DNA of 64,000 nt from contig NZ_MZNT01000001.1 in assembly GCF_002042965.1 (NCBI RefSeq), positions 682,001-746,000 on the forward strand, read 5' to 3'. The notes beneath the pieces were generated by a model that worked only from the letters and a program-made list of their open reading frames with translations, did not search any database and was not told the origin of the DNA. Below, piece after piece: positions 1 through 8,743 of this stretch (its first letter is position 1; each line of letters begins with the position of its first letter). The position numbers and the translations under genes are program-made. Source of the DNA: Paenibacillus sp. 32352. Its GTDB lineage: Bacteria; Bacillota; Bacilli; Paenibacillales; NBRC-103111.

Positions 1-513
1 GATCCCTATGATAAAACCTCCTTTATCGAGGCTTATATAGACCCCAATCGTATGCATGATTTTGAAAAACATTACGATGTGGACCCGATACTACCCCTTC
101 CCTTTCAACAAATGAGAGCGATCTGTTTATCTGAAGGAAGAAAACGCCGCTCTTTTGATGATACTCATATTATCAATGCTTTAACCAATTTGAAACAAAT
201 TCAAGAAGATCAAAACAAGGATAAACGTAATAAGTATAAAAAAACTCTTGCTGAAGAAGCCCGAATAATCGAGGGACTTGCCCTCCAAACTTTTAATTAC
301 GAGGACTTAGGTCTACCTGAGAATACCGAAACCCTTCAATACTTAGGTGAGATAACTGAGGCTTTGACAAAAAAAGAGCAAATACGATCTAAGGAAAGAA
401 TGACTCATCAGGCAGTCGAAAAAAAAATGGATGAAAGAATACCTGACCAATTGAACTCGATAACTGCAGATGATGATTTGCCGGTTTACGGGGTCTCCCG
501 ATTAGGAGGATAG
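1..513 (+). CDS. tnsB: TnsB-type transposase, C-terminal part (5' end outside window)
   Basis: The reading frame is open from base 1 and ends with TAG at 511-513, so only the last ~170 residues are present. The visible part resembles the C-terminal region of Mu/TnsB-type DDE transposases: a small domain with a DPYD...FIEAYIDP segment, then a long charged tail that in this family contacts TnsC. The catalytic RNase H domain would lie upstream. tnsC starts one base after the stop, the usual tight tnsBC coupling. Assignment rests on position next to a clear tnsC and on the tail's character. A Tn552/Tn5053-type (TniA) relative is possible. Confidence 0.75.
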   Translation, partial: DPYDKTSFIEAYIDPNRMHDFEKHYDVDPILPLPFQQMRAICLSEGRKRRSFDDTHIINALTNLKQIQEDQNKDKRNKYKKTLAEEARIIEGLALQTFNYEDLGLPENTETLQYLGEITEALTKKEQIRSKERMTHQAVEKKMDERIPDQLNSITADDDLPVYGVSRLGG

Positions 514-514
514 G

Positions 515-1486
515 ATGCAGAACTATATCCGCTTGAATGGTTCTCCGATAACTGAAGAAGATTTACAGATTCGACTTTCGGACCTTAAGAAAATTGTTAT
601 TCATCACCGGAGGTTTCAGGAGCTTTACCAGGTTATTCACGATTCTCATTTATTAAAGAATGGCGCCGCAATATTAGGGGATACTGGTGCGGGTAAATCT
701 ACGTTATTTAAGACTTACGAGGAGCGTCACCCACGGACGAAAAAAATAAAAATACTTAATGGTCACAAAGTAGAGTGTGATATTGTTCCGGTCCTTTGCG
801 TAGAGTTGGATTCAAATTCTAAGCCCGCAAACGTTGCGTCAAAATTACTGCAACAACTAGGTGATCCCTTTTATGATAAAGGAACAGAGAAGCAGCTTAC
901 TGCTCGAGTAAAGGAACATCTTAAAGATGCTGAAGTTGAGCTGTTAATCATCGATGAATTACAGCACCTAATCGATACAGAAACACAACGTGTAATAAGG
1001 AAGGCTGCGGATTGGTTAAAACAACTTTTGAATGATATTAATATACCTATTATCTTTGGTGGTATCAAGGAAGACGCGAAGCGAATCTTTGCTTCAAACC
1101 GCCAGTTAGATGAGCGATTTCCACATAAGCCTTCATTCTTTGGATTTAATTATCTAACTGATGACCAAAGAAAGGAGTTTAGAGGATTTTTAAAAAGTAT
1201 GGATATTCAGTTACCACTTCCAGAGAGTTCACATCTATATGATCCTTTACTTGCGGAGAAAGTCTTCTACGCTACACTAGGAATACCCCGAACCCTGTAT
1301 CATCTACTGCATCATTCCCTAATACATGCTCTAAGGTCTGGAAAGGATAAACTGGAAGAACGCGATTTAGAGAATGGATTCACTTTACTATCATTTGAAA
1401 CCAGACCCAAGGTTGTTAATCCATTTCATGGTAAAACATTTGATTTAAAAGTGGCGTTGGAAAAAGAAAAGCCGAGCAAAAATTAG
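515..1486 (+). CDS. tnsC: TnsC-type AAA+ transposition regulator
   Basis: A 323-residue AAA+ ATPase. Walker A (GDTGAGKST) is at about residues 55-63 and Walker B (LLIIDELQHL) at about 143-152, followed by an RFPH-type arginine segment near 200. TnsC/TniB proteins polymerise on target DNA in the ATP state, bridge TniQ and TnsB, and confer target immunity. The length is close to short TniB/CAST TnsC proteins and well below prototypic Tn7 TnsC. It starts at ATG one base after the tnsB stop, with GGAGGAT just before serving as the ribosome site. The TAG stop lies inside a hairpin shared with the convergent small gene. Confidence 0.88.
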   Translation: MQNYIRLNGSPITEEDLQIRLSDLKKIVIHHRRFQELYQVIHDSHLLKNGAAILGDTGAGKSTLFKTYEERHPRTKKIKILNGHKVECDIVPVLCVELDSNSKPANVASKLLQQLGDPFYDKGTEKQLTARVKEHLKDAEVELLIIDELQHLIDTETQRVIRKAADWLKQLLNDINIPIIFGGIKEDAKRIFASNRQLDERFPHKPSFFGFNYLTDDQRKEFRGFLKSMDIQLPLPESSHLYDPLLAEKVFYATLGIPRTLYHLLHHSLIHALRSGKDKLEERDLENGFTLLSFETRPKVVNPFHGKTFDLKVALEKEKPSKN

Positions 1487-1492
1487 CTCGGC
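1471..1492. terminator. Hairpin terminator shared by tnsC and the convergent small gene
   Basis: GCCGAGC (1471-1477) and GCTCGGC (1486-1492) form a perfect 7-bp stem around an 8-base loop. Read leftwards the stem is followed by a run of mostly T (complement of the A-rich 1460-1470), a good intrinsic terminator for the leftward gene. Read rightwards the T-tract is weak. The stop codons of both genes fall at the loop/stem boundary. Confidence 0.7.
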
Positions 1493-1701
1493 TTATACCC
1501 CATATCAATTAAGCGTTTACGTGCAGCTTCTATTTCAACTACGGAAAAAAGTGCTTTAAATTCTTCATGGAAGCCAACAAGTGCTTCGACTGTAAGATCC
1601 AGTCTTCCTCTACTCCACAATTCTGTGAAGCCATCGCTCGGTGTTTCTGACAAAACAAACCTCTTTGCTGTACAAATTGACTCATCTGGAGAAGCAAGCA
1701 T
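1483..1701 (-). CDS. Small protein of unknown function (72 codons)
   Basis: A short leftward gene convergent with tnsC; the two stop codons overlap at 1483-1486. The product is soluble, mixed-charge and globular-looking, with an LDLTVEALV segment in the middle and a C-terminal helix ending near GYKPS. I think this resembles a recurrent small Bacillota family of unknown function, but I cannot name it. It has its own likely promoter (minus-strand TATAAT at 1734-1739) and an intrinsic terminator. No clear ribosome site precedes the ATG. The frame stays open for another 10 codons upstream without an ATG, so the N-terminus is uncertain. Confidence 0.55.
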   Translation of the reverse strand: MLASPDESICTAKRFVLSETPSDGFTELWSRGRLDLTVEALVGFHEEFKALFSVVEIEAARKRLIDMGYKPS

Positions 1702-1717
1702 TTGAACAAATCGGTTT

Positions 1718-1746
1718 GCCCAAATTTTGAGTAATTATACTATAAT
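1718..1746. promoter_or_regulatory. Back-to-back promoter -10 boxes between the small gene and the helicase gene
   Basis: ATTATAC-TATAAT at 1734-1746 provides a consensus TATAAT on each strand: minus strand at 1734-1739 and plus strand at 1741-1746. The minus-strand box is extended (TAGTATAAT). Recognisable -35 boxes are weak on both sides. The overlap suggests mutually exclusive expression of the small gene and the helicase gene. Confidence 0.4.
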
Positions 1747-1837
1747 AGGATGTCTATTAAACACATTAAGTTGCTTGTGAAACTGAAAATGTCTAATATT
1801 TAAGCCAGCATACTCCACCATATGGTAAAATAGGAAT

Positions 1838-4800
1838 GTGAAGAAAGACCTATCAAGGACTATGGAGTGGAAAAGCATGATTGATGGCATAACGCATTCG
1901 AAGGAATTTCTTTCTGAACTAGCCCGTTATTATATGGCGTTTTTGGAATCCGATTTTTCCGGTCGCTCAGCCCCAAGTCGCAAGATTGGTGCGGAACCTG
2001 AATCGGAAGTTCACTTGACGGATTATCCAGGTGTCAATGAGATGGCACTTAAAGCCTTATTGTCTCATTTCAACATTAATCCTTTCGGAGCGATAAACCG
2101 TGACTCCGCAGTAATTCGAATTCCAGAGAGTATTTGTAAACAAGCAGTGAATCAAATCGATGATGAAAATATAGATTTTGCCTCCATTGAAACCTACATT
2201 AATCGTGAATTGCGTAAGAGGAAGCTACCGGGGAAATTCAAGATAGAACAGTTGCTTGAAGAAGTTGTGGAGCCGACACTTTCTGATGTAACAAATTATC
2301 TTAATGAATATCGCCTTGCCGGTCTATATGATGAGCTTTATGACCTTTGGAAAAATAAACTTTTAACAGATAAGCATGAGTTTTATTTGTATTTCTTTGA
2401 TATCTGTTACGAGGAGCATCGATATCCCGTCTTCTATATACCACTTTCAGTCGAGCAAAATGAGCATGGTAGTTTCTCCGTTGAGTTTGATTCTGTGTTG
2501 CTCATAAACAAGAAGGCCATCGAATACGTAACGGGTTTATACGCGGAAGAACAAAAAAAGGATTGGCAGGTTGAGCTTCCGCCGCGGCATATTTACTTGG
2601 CCAATTTTCAAAGTGAAACGGAGTTCATTACTTATCTTAAAAGTATAATCAGTGAACTAACTGACTTCCTAGGGATGCGAACAATCGATCTTAAGAGATC
2701 ACAAGATTCAGAATTGAAAACTAAGAACGGTAAATATGAGATCACGAATCAATGTTATTTTGTTCTCGCTGACAAGTCAGACGAATCATTGCTTAATGAT
2801 TACGAGGAATTGCTAACTCTGCTCCAGTCCGGGGAGAATTCCGAGGCTTTGGCTCTATTTAACAAGCTCAGTGAAGACTTTCTCGTCCGCAACCCGAAGT
2901 CCTTTGCTAGGGTCATTGAAGAGGATTACGAGAACAAGACATGTAGTGAGAGACTTGGCTATACGAGTCCTATTCCGCTAAACAAAGAGCAAATCCAAGT
3001 CCTTAAGTCGATTGATACTGAGGGTTGTGACCGAATCATTATAGAGGGGCCTCCTGGTACCGGGAAGAGCCATACGATCACGGCCATCATTTTTAATGCT
3101 CTAATGGGCGGTAAATCAGTTCTGATGGTTAGCGACAAGAAGGAAGCTTTGGATGTTGTCGAAGATAAGATAAACTCAGTCTTGGATAAAATGAAACTCG
3201 AAGACTTCGTGCAAAATCCAATTCTTCGCCTTGGTAAGAAGGATTCAAATTTCGCCGGTATTTTCAAAGCAGTCAATTACGAGAAGATCAAGACCCGGCA
3301 TGGGGCATACCGTAGACATAAGGAACAGGTTGAATCCGAAATTAAGGGTACACATTCCAAAATGAAGTATGATATTGAGAGTGAAATCGACTCCCAATAT
3401 TTCCTTCATTCAGACCAGGTTCAAAAGTATGTTGCTTATGAATCGACTTTCGAACAGGAATGGAAGAATCGGTTGAATTTAGCTGAGTTAGGAGATGGTA
3501 AGAAACCGGAGTGTCTTTTTGATCTGTGGAGATCGTTGTCCGGAATTCTCCATGCTGTGGATCAGTTAAGGGAAATAAGCCAAATCAACTTTCATTTTAA
3601 TGGAATGACTTTTGACAAATGGAAGTCTAGCCTCGAAGCACTCTTGAAGGAGCTACAGCCAATACATTCAAGCTTGAATAAGGAACAGAAAACCTTCAAG
3701 TTTCTTCGTGTTATTGAAGCCACCAAAGTTCAAGTGCTTGATCAATGCATGAAGGAACTCGATGAGCTAAGAAATCCTTTGTTCGGGTTTCTATTCGCCG
3801 GGAAAAAGATCAAGGCTCTGGAGCAACGTCTATCTGAAGAGTTCTTCGGGAGTGAGAAATTTTCATTAAAGGTGGAACGGATGACACTTCAAAATGAACT
3901 CCAGTATTATAAACAATCGTATAAGCTGGAACAGAAGTGGATAAAAGAATCCCTCGATCTCTTTAGGACGATACGTGAAGACAAACTCTCGAATCTCATG
4001 GAGTTGTTAGAGAAAATTATAGGCCAGATCCGTGAAGTAGAGAAAACAAAAAAGGAGCTTGTTAAGACGGTTCTAGCTCTTGGGGTGGATTCGGATCAGC
4101 TGGATAATGAGCTGCTCTGGTCATTTGCGAAAACTTCTGAAGAAGAAATACTAAGTGTCGTTTCATACTTGCAAACCCACTACTTTATTAACGAAGGTAA
4201 GGAGTCACCGGCTAATTTATATGTAGAGCAGCGAGGAATTTTAGAGAACAGACTCATCTTGAAGATGACCAATATCCTTGATGACAGTGTCGTCCAATTT
4301 CGTGAGAATTACAGGAATGATGCTGAGGAGCTGCACAAAATTTTTCGGGCAAAGAAGAAAATCCCTAAACATTTGTTGGAGCCATTAGTGCAAGCCTTTC
4401 CTTGTCTCATTGTTGGGATTCGAGAACTAGGAGAATTCATACCATTGGAAGCGAATCTGTTTGATGTTGTGATCATTGACGAAGCTTCTCAGGTCAGCAT
4501 TGCTCAAGCCTTTCCAGCCATCATACGCGGTAAGAAAACGGTCGTCCTAGGGGATACTAAGCAGTTTGCGAATGTGAAATCACATAACGCTTCCATCAGA
4601 GTAAACAACGTCTTATTCAATCGCGTGCGGGATGCTTTCAAGAAGGATATTGTTAACCGTCCTGAATCTGAGCGTGAGAGTCTAGAGATGAAGATCGAAA
4701 ATTTCAATATCAAGAACTCCATCCTCGATTTTATGAAAAATATACCCAATTACGAATGCAGCCTGAAGAAGCACTTTAGGGGTTATATTGAGCTCATAAG

Positions 4801-6016
4801 TTATTCAAATAAAAACTTTTACCAGGATTCCCTCCAGGTGATGAAGATACGTGGTGTTAGTCTGAACGACGTGCTGCAGTTTCATGTCATCCATGCGGAT
4901 CCTCGTAAAGAAAGGCTAAAAAACACGAATGCCGATGAGATTAACTATATCCTTGATGAGCTTAATCGGTTGAAGCAAATGAATTATCAAGGAACAGTTG
5001 GAATCATTACACCGTTTACCAATCAGCAGAAGTTGCTGACAAGCAGGATTCTGGCTTCTAAGGATTGGGAGTACTACATGGAGAAGTTTCACCTAAAGAT
5101 CATGACATTTGACTCCTGCCAGGGCGAGGAAAGGGATATTATCTACTACTCCATGGTTGAGAAACCGGGTGAAGATAGTCTGAAGTACATATTCCCTGTT
5201 AAGTTGGATAAGGCTGCAGAGGAGGAGAATGGAACACTCAAAGCGCAACGTCTAAATGTTGGCTTTAGTCGTGCGAAGGAAAGTATTCGCTTTATCCTGA
5301 GCAAACAACCGGAAGAAATCCAACATGAGACAGGCCGGGTTCTTCAATATTTCAAGAATATGCTACAAGGTCCGGATGAGGCTAGATTGTTGGAACAAAC
5401 CGATGGTAGATCCAAAATGGAGCCCATGGTCCTGCAATGGATCCAACAGACAAAGTTTTATAAACAAAATAAGGAACACATCGAGATCATTCCACAATTT
5501 GATATTGGCAGGTATATCAAACAATTAGATCCTATGGCTAAGATTCCGGCTTACCGTATTGACTTCCTGTTGATTTTCTGGAAGCCGGGTGATCGGGCGC
5601 GTTCTGCGATCATTGAATATGACGGCTTTGAGTTTCATTTTAAGTCCAGTGATTCCATAAATGAGTTTACCTACACTCGCTACTATGTAGAGTCTGATGT
5701 TGAGCGACAGAAAACGATTGAATCCTACGGTTACCCCTTCATTCGTCTCAACAAGTTCGTTATTCGTGACAACCCGTTGCAGTATATGGATCGACAATTT
5801 GCTCGGACCTTTAAAATAACGGAAACTGAAGAAGATGACGATCTGCGCAAGGAAGTTGCGGAAACCTATGATAAAATCGAAAGCAAGCAAATCAAAAAGT
5901 GTGGAAAATGCGGTCAGATGAAGGATTTATCCGAGTTCTATGACCCCAATTTAGCTACCCTGTACGGACGGAACTGCAAGACATGCAAAGGCAAGGATAC
6001 GGTACGATCTAGATAA
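1838..6016 (+). CDS. Superfamily 1 helicase with C-terminal nuclease-like domain and zinc ribbon (probable defence protein)
   Basis: A 1392-residue protein of the DNA2/NAM7 (COG1112-like) helicase group. Walker A (GPPGTGKSH) is at about 403-411, DEAS Walker B at about 880, GDTKQF (motif III) at about 904, the SCQGEERD motif near 1095 and the NVGFSRAK motif VI near 1140. The stretch between motifs I and II is long and coiled-coil-like. Residues ~1230-1315 (RIDFLL...IIEYDGFEFHF, then a Vsr/DUF559-like end) look like a PD-(D/E)XK or Vsr-type endonuclease. A CxxC...CxxC ribbon is at ~1353-1383. Similar helicase-Vsr proteins are known anti-phage candidates (Hhe, Mokosh-type). The GTG at 1838 gives the longest frame; ATG 1877 has a better-spaced GGAG and may be the true start. 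Confidence 0.75.
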   Translation: MKKDLSRTMEWKSMIDGITHSKEFLSELARYYMAFLESDFSGRSAPSRKIGAEPESEVHLTDYPGVNEMALKALLSHFNINPFGAINRDSAVIRIPESICKQAVNQIDDENIDFASIETYINRELRKRKLPGKFKIEQLLEEVVEPTLSDVTNYLNEYRLAGLYDELYDLWKNKLLTDKHEFYLYFFDICYEEHRYPVFYIPLSVEQNEHGSFSVEFDSVLLINKKAIEYVTGLYAEEQKKDWQVELPPRHIYLANFQSETEFITYLKSIISELTDFLGMRTIDLKRSQDSELKTKNGKYEITNQCYFVLADKSDESLLNDYEELLTLLQSGENSEALALFNKLSEDFLVRNPKSFARVIEEDYENKTCSERLGYTSPIPLNKEQIQVLKSIDTEGCDRIIIEGPPGTGKSHTITAIIFNALMGGKSVLMVSDKKEALDVVEDKINSVLDKMKLEDFVQNPILRLGKKDSNFAGIFKAVNYEKIKTRHGAYRRHKEQVESEIKGTHSKMKYDIESEIDSQYFLHSDQVQKYVAYESTFEQEWKNRLNLAELGDGKKPECLFDLWRSLSGILHAVDQLREISQINFHFNGMTFDKWKSSLEALLKELQPIHSSLNKEQKTFKFLRVIEATKVQVLDQCMKELDELRNPLFGFLFAGKKIKALEQRLSEEFFGSEKFSLKVERMTLQNELQYYKQSYKLEQKWIKESLDLFRTIREDKLSNLMELLEKIIGQIREVEKTKKELVKTVLALGVDSDQLDNELLWSFAKTSEEEILSVVSYLQTHYFINEGKESPANLYVEQRGILENRLILKMTNILDDSVVQFRENYRNDAEELHKIFRAKKKIPKHLLEPLVQAFPCLIVGIRELGEFIPLEANLFDVVIIDEASQVSIAQAFPAIIRGKKTVVLGDTKQFANVKSHNASIRVNNVLFNRVRDAFKKDIVNRPESERESLEMKIENFNIKNSILDFMKNIPNYECSLKKHFRGYIELISYSNKNFYQDSLQVMKIRGVSLNDVLQFHVIHADPRKERLKNTNADEINYILDELNRLKQMNYQGTVGIITPFTNQQKLLTSRILASKDWEYYMEKFHLKIMTFDSCQGEERDIIYYSMVEKPGEDSLKYIFPVKLDKAAEEENGTLKAQRLNVGFSRAKESIRFILSKQPEEIQHETGRVLQYFKNMLQGPDEARLLEQTDGRSKMEPMVLQWIQQTKFYKQNKEHIEIIPQFDIGRYIKQLDPMAKIPAYRIDFLLIFWKPGDRARSAIIEYDGFEFHFKSSDSINEFTYTRYYVESDVERQKTIESYGYPFIRLNKFVIRDNPLQYMDRQFARTFKITETEEDDDLRKEVAETYDKIESKQIKKCGKCGQMKDLSEFYDPNLATLYGRNCKTCKGKDTVRSR

Positions 6017-6017
6017 C

Positions 6018-6055
6018 AAAAAAAGCAGAAAAGGAGCCCTCTCTTCTGCTTTTTC
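6018..6055. terminator. Bidirectional terminator between helicase and XRE genes
   Basis: AAAAAGCAGAA (6020-6030) and TTCTGCTTTTT (6044-6054) pair around a short loop, with A- and T-tracts on the two sides, so it can end transcription from both convergent genes. It begins one base after the helicase stop. Confidence 0.8.
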
Positions 6056-6394
6056 TCATTCATATAGTTCCTTTAGGATTGTCTTTGCCTTACGAAGTCC
6101 CTTAATATCCTGTTCCAAAAGTATTTGTAAAATTTCTCCTAGCTCCGCTTCCTTCTCTGAGTGCACATTGTGATGTGATTTTATATATACAAATAACTCC
6201 CCAATATGCACTTCTAATGCCGCGGCAATCTTAGCAAGGTTCAGGATCGAGATATTTTTCTCGGCGCGTTCAATACCTCCAATATAAGAGAAGTGAAAAT
6301 CTGCCTTTTCCCCTAATTGTTCTTGTGATAATCCGCGTTCTTTACGCAGGTCACGTATTCTAATTCCTATAAGTTTAAGTATTTGGTCGGCCAT
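6056..6394 (-). CDS. XRE-family helix-turn-helix regulator
   Basis: A 112-residue Cro/C1-type regulator. The helix-turn-helix is at about residues 8-62 (RIRDLRKERGLSQEQLGEKA, then SYIGGIERAEKN), with a short helical C-terminal tail. I start it at ATG 6392-6394, which has an AGAGGTG ribosome site; a longer frame would begin inside the intergenic operator region. It is divergent from the 127-codon gene and tniQ. The shared 160-bp gap contains an inverted repeat and a direct repeat, so it probably represses itself and the tniQ operon, keeping transposition low (inference). Confidence 0.85.
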   Translation of the reverse strand: MADQILKLIGIRIRDLRKERGLSQEQLGEKADFHFSYIGGIERAEKNISILNLAKIAAALEVHIGELFVYIKSHHNVHSEKEAELGEILQILLEQDIKGLRKAKTILKELYE

Positions 6395-6455
6395 ATCCAC
6401 ACCTCTTAACTGAAGTGTAGACAATGCATAATTAAGCAAACATAGGTTGTTTATT

Positions 6456-6543
6456 ATCAATTACTTAAATTGATATTTATATGTATTAAATCTAAAGGAT
6501 TGGAAATGATAATGATAGATTAATAAAAAATCATAGATTAATA
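6456..6543. promoter_or_regulatory. Divergent control region for XRE regulator and tniQ operon
   Basis: It contains a perfect 7-bp inverted repeat, ATCAATT (6456-6462) / AATTGAT (6468-6474), and an exact 11-bp direct repeat, ATAGATTAATA, at 6515-6525 and 6533-6543. The second repeat unit abuts the ribosome site of the rightward gene. These are likely XRE operator sites. That link comes from position, not from a known motif. Confidence 0.45.
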
Positions 6544-6557
6544 GTGAGGTGTTCTTA

Positions 6558-6932
6558 ATGCAAATGCTTTCTTCTTATTTATCCCTTGATGTAGCGATTG
6601 TAAAAAGTGAAGGTGTCTATTTTCGAGAGAAAATTTACACATGTAACGCTGCGATCAAACAAAAATGGTTTCAAAGAGCTTTAGAGGAAGGTAATTGGGA
6701 AGTATTCATTTATTTCGATCCTCAAGTTTCAGACTCCATATTGGTACTATTAGAAGATGGGCGTGTGGCTGTTGCGAATCAAATTGTAATTCAATTGGAT
6801 AATGTCCTTCCGGAAGATGTAGAACAGTATCACAATAAAATAAATTATTTGAAGGTTATTCGTGCGCGTAATAAACGAAGAAATAAATATCGAAAAATAT
6901 TCGCTGAAGTCTATGGTAATGACATATCGTAA
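6558..6932 (+). CDS. Protein of unknown function upstream of tniQ
   Basis: About 124 residues with no family I recognise. The N-terminal half is mixed, with an EVFIYFDPQVSDSILVLLEDG stretch suggesting beta strands. The last 40 residues are strongly basic (RARNKRRNKYRK), as in a nucleic-acid-binding tail. ATG 6558 follows GAGGTG with normal spacing; the GTG at 6549 would overlap that ribosome site. It ends 21 bases before the tniQ start and is almost certainly co-transcribed with it, so a role in target selection or in regulating TniQ is possible but not shown. Confidence 0.6.
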   Translation: MQMLSSYLSLDVAIVKSEGVYFREKIYTCNAAIKQKWFQRALEEGNWEVFIYFDPQVSDSILVLLEDGRVAVANQIVIQLDNVLPEDVEQYHNKINYLKVIRARNKRRNKYRKIFAEVYGNDIS

Positions 6933-6953
6933 TTGAAATAAAGGGTGAATTAT

Positions 6954-8669
6954 ATGGAGAAGTTACGTGTGCGACCATCCATTTGGTCAAAGGAAAGCGT
7001 GGCTAGCTATTTGTATAGGTTGGCATTAGTTAATCACTATTCTACCGTTTTCTATTTTGCAACAATGCTTAGTACTACTGTTCCGAAAATGAATAATAAT
7101 ACGTTTAATGAAAAGCAGTTAAGTATGATTAGTTATATCTCTGATACTTGCAGGACTGACCTTTTTCATTCCACCTATTCTGAGCTCGACAATTACCTGG
7201 GTCCAAAGCTTCTTAGTAAGATATTGCTAAAGAATAAAGTTAAATTTTGCCCACACTGTATTAAAGATGCACTATATCATCATCATGCATGGGGACTCCT
7301 TCCACTTAACATATGTTTTGACCATCATATAGAATTGGTTGATTGCTGCCAATGTTGTGGGAAAACAATACCTTTAAACTCATTCATGAATGGATTCTGC
7401 TCCCAGTGCGGGTTCTCATTCGCATCTACGAACGGAGTAATAGTTGACCGCAGTGATTATTTGTTCGTTTCTCAGTTAGACTTAAGCCAAGCGTTTCATT
7501 ACAACAATAAAAGCATCCTCCCATTGGGCCTTTCTTTAAAGGATTTTTTCCTACTATCTTTTCACACTTTTCATTTACTTGATGGAATGAGGAGCTACAT
7601 AGCTAATAAAAATGAAAAAGTAAAAATATTTCATAATAAGTCGAATGGTTATCGGGATAGTTCAGCCATGATGATAGCTTTGGGGAACGTTTATTGGATG
7701 CTTCAGGATTTCCCAAATCATTTTTTTAGATTGCTGTCTGATTTTCATGGCCATAAATATAAAAAAAAACAAAACTTGTATGGAAAAAAAGAACAATTTG
7801 AGCGGATTTTTGGGTTAATAAATCATCCAACACTCAAAGAGGCATACGAACAGTTTTGGCTCGACAAATTAGACAAAGGCATTGTCAGAAAAGATTTTTC
7901 CATATTCAAAAAAGCGCCTACCCTCCTGGAACAAAGAAAATTTATCAGTAAAGATGAAATTAGGACGGACGTAGGTATGAGTTACGAAATGGTCGAACAG
8001 TTGAGTGAGAACAGCAAATTATTGATGGTAACATCACAGAAAGGCAAACTCAGTCGATATATGATTGAAAAAGACTCGTTGACTTCTGTTTTGGACCAAA
8101 AGAATATGTTCATTTCCAAGAAAGAAGCTGCTCTAGTTTTGGGAATTCAGCGGGACTCAGTTCCCAAGTTAATCAATGCAGGTTTGTTAAAGAAATATAA
8201 ATTAACCCCTAAAGGTGTAGAAAAATTGAATTTAGCGGAATTACAAGATCTCGTAATCCGCTGCCGCGGCGAGCTTGTTAAAGAAATTAACGGAATCAGC
8301 TTCCATGAAGCATTAATCAAGTATTCCGTGAATGGATTAAAGATCATTGATTTAATTCAGTTTACTTTGGACGGGCAATTGAAGCCTATTAATGCTAATG
8401 CCTGTGGAAGCCTAGCTGATAATTACTTTAATATTCACGAGATAGAAAAATGTCTTCAGATCATTAAAAATAATAAAATCAATGAGCAGGGATATTTCAT
8501 GTCTGATGTTATGCGTATTCTACGGGTTGGTGAGAAAACGCTAAAACATATGGCGGAACAGAAAGTTCTTGAGCCTGTCAAAGTTATCAGAAGTCGAAAT
8601 GGACGGAACCGTTATTTCTATAATAAATCTGAAGTTCTAGCGTTAGCCATGATGAGGAAGAATGCATGA
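6954..8669 (+). CDS. tniQ: TniQ/TnsD-family transposition target-selection protein
   Basis: A 571-residue TniQ-family protein. The N-terminal RVRPSIWSKESVASYLYRLA segment and the zinc-finger block at about residues 98-155 (CPHC...H.A.W.L.P...CFDHH...CCQCC...CSQCG) are the family hallmarks. The remaining ~400 residues carry helix-turn-helix-like segments (around 395-430 and the C-terminal 60 residues), as in TnsD proteins that read an attachment site. TniQ/TnsD binds the target and recruits TnsC. ATG 6954 is preceded by AAGGGTG; the GTG at 6945 lies inside that site. It follows the 127-codon gene and was followed by a small gene now split by the mini-element at 8736. Confidence 0.9.
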   Translation: MEKLRVRPSIWSKESVASYLYRLALVNHYSTVFYFATMLSTTVPKMNNNTFNEKQLSMISYISDTCRTDLFHSTYSELDNYLGPKLLSKILLKNKVKFCPHCIKDALYHHHAWGLLPLNICFDHHIELVDCCQCCGKTIPLNSFMNGFCSQCGFSFASTNGVIVDRSDYLFVSQLDLSQAFHYNNKSILPLGLSLKDFFLLSFHTFHLLDGMRSYIANKNEKVKIFHNKSNGYRDSSAMMIALGNVYWMLQDFPNHFFRLLSDFHGHKYKKKQNLYGKKEQFERIFGLINHPTLKEAYEQFWLDKLDKGIVRKDFSIFKKAPTLLEQRKFISKDEIRTDVGMSYEMVEQLSENSKLLMVTSQKGKLSRYMIEKDSLTSVLDQKNMFISKKEAALVLGIQRDSVPKLINAGLLKKYKLTPKGVEKLNLAELQDLVIRCRGELVKEINGISFHEALIKYSVNGLKIIDLIQFTLDGQLKPINANACGSLADNYFNIHEIEKCLQIIKNNKINEQGYFMSDVMRILRVGEKTLKHMAEQKVLEPVKVIRSRNGRNRYFYNKSEVLALAMMRKNA

Positions 8670-8730
8670 TCTTAAGTGATTGAGCAAAATTTTGATCAAA
8701 GTAACCTTTTCGAAAGGAGAGTGTTTTTAT

Positions 8731-8735
8731 GCAGG
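8731..8735. repeat. Left copy of 5-bp target site duplication (GCAGG)
   Basis: GCAGG immediately precedes the TGT terminus at 8736 and is repeated exactly after the ACA terminus at 10707-10711. A 5-bp duplication is what Tn7-family transposition generates. Confidence 0.85.
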
Positions 8736-8743
8736 TGTCCGTT

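Larger units (their letters stand above)
1..8669 (+). mobile_element. Tn7-like transposon, transposition module (partial; outer ends not in view or not identified)
   Basis: A TnsB-type transposase C-terminus, a TnsC-type AAA+ ATPase and a TniQ/TnsD-type zinc-finger protein lie in order on the plus strand, with a helicase-nuclease, two small unknowns and an XRE regulator between tnsC and tniQ. In Tn7-like elements TnsB cuts and joins the ends, TnsC is the ATP-dependent matchmaker and TniQ chooses the target. The beginning of tnsB, any tnsA and the proximal end lie left of base 1. I could not find the distal end. The Gabija-like island at 11.5-16.8 kb may be further cargo, but this is inference. 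No CRISPR array or cas gene is visible, so targeting is probably through TniQ alone. Confidence 0.8.

Noticed and set aside
1838..6016. Mokosh type II (helicase plus phospholipase D domain)
   Set aside because: The helicase type fits, but the C-terminus lacks the HxK...D pattern of PLD and looks like a Vsr/PD-(D/E)XK domain followed by a zinc ribbon.
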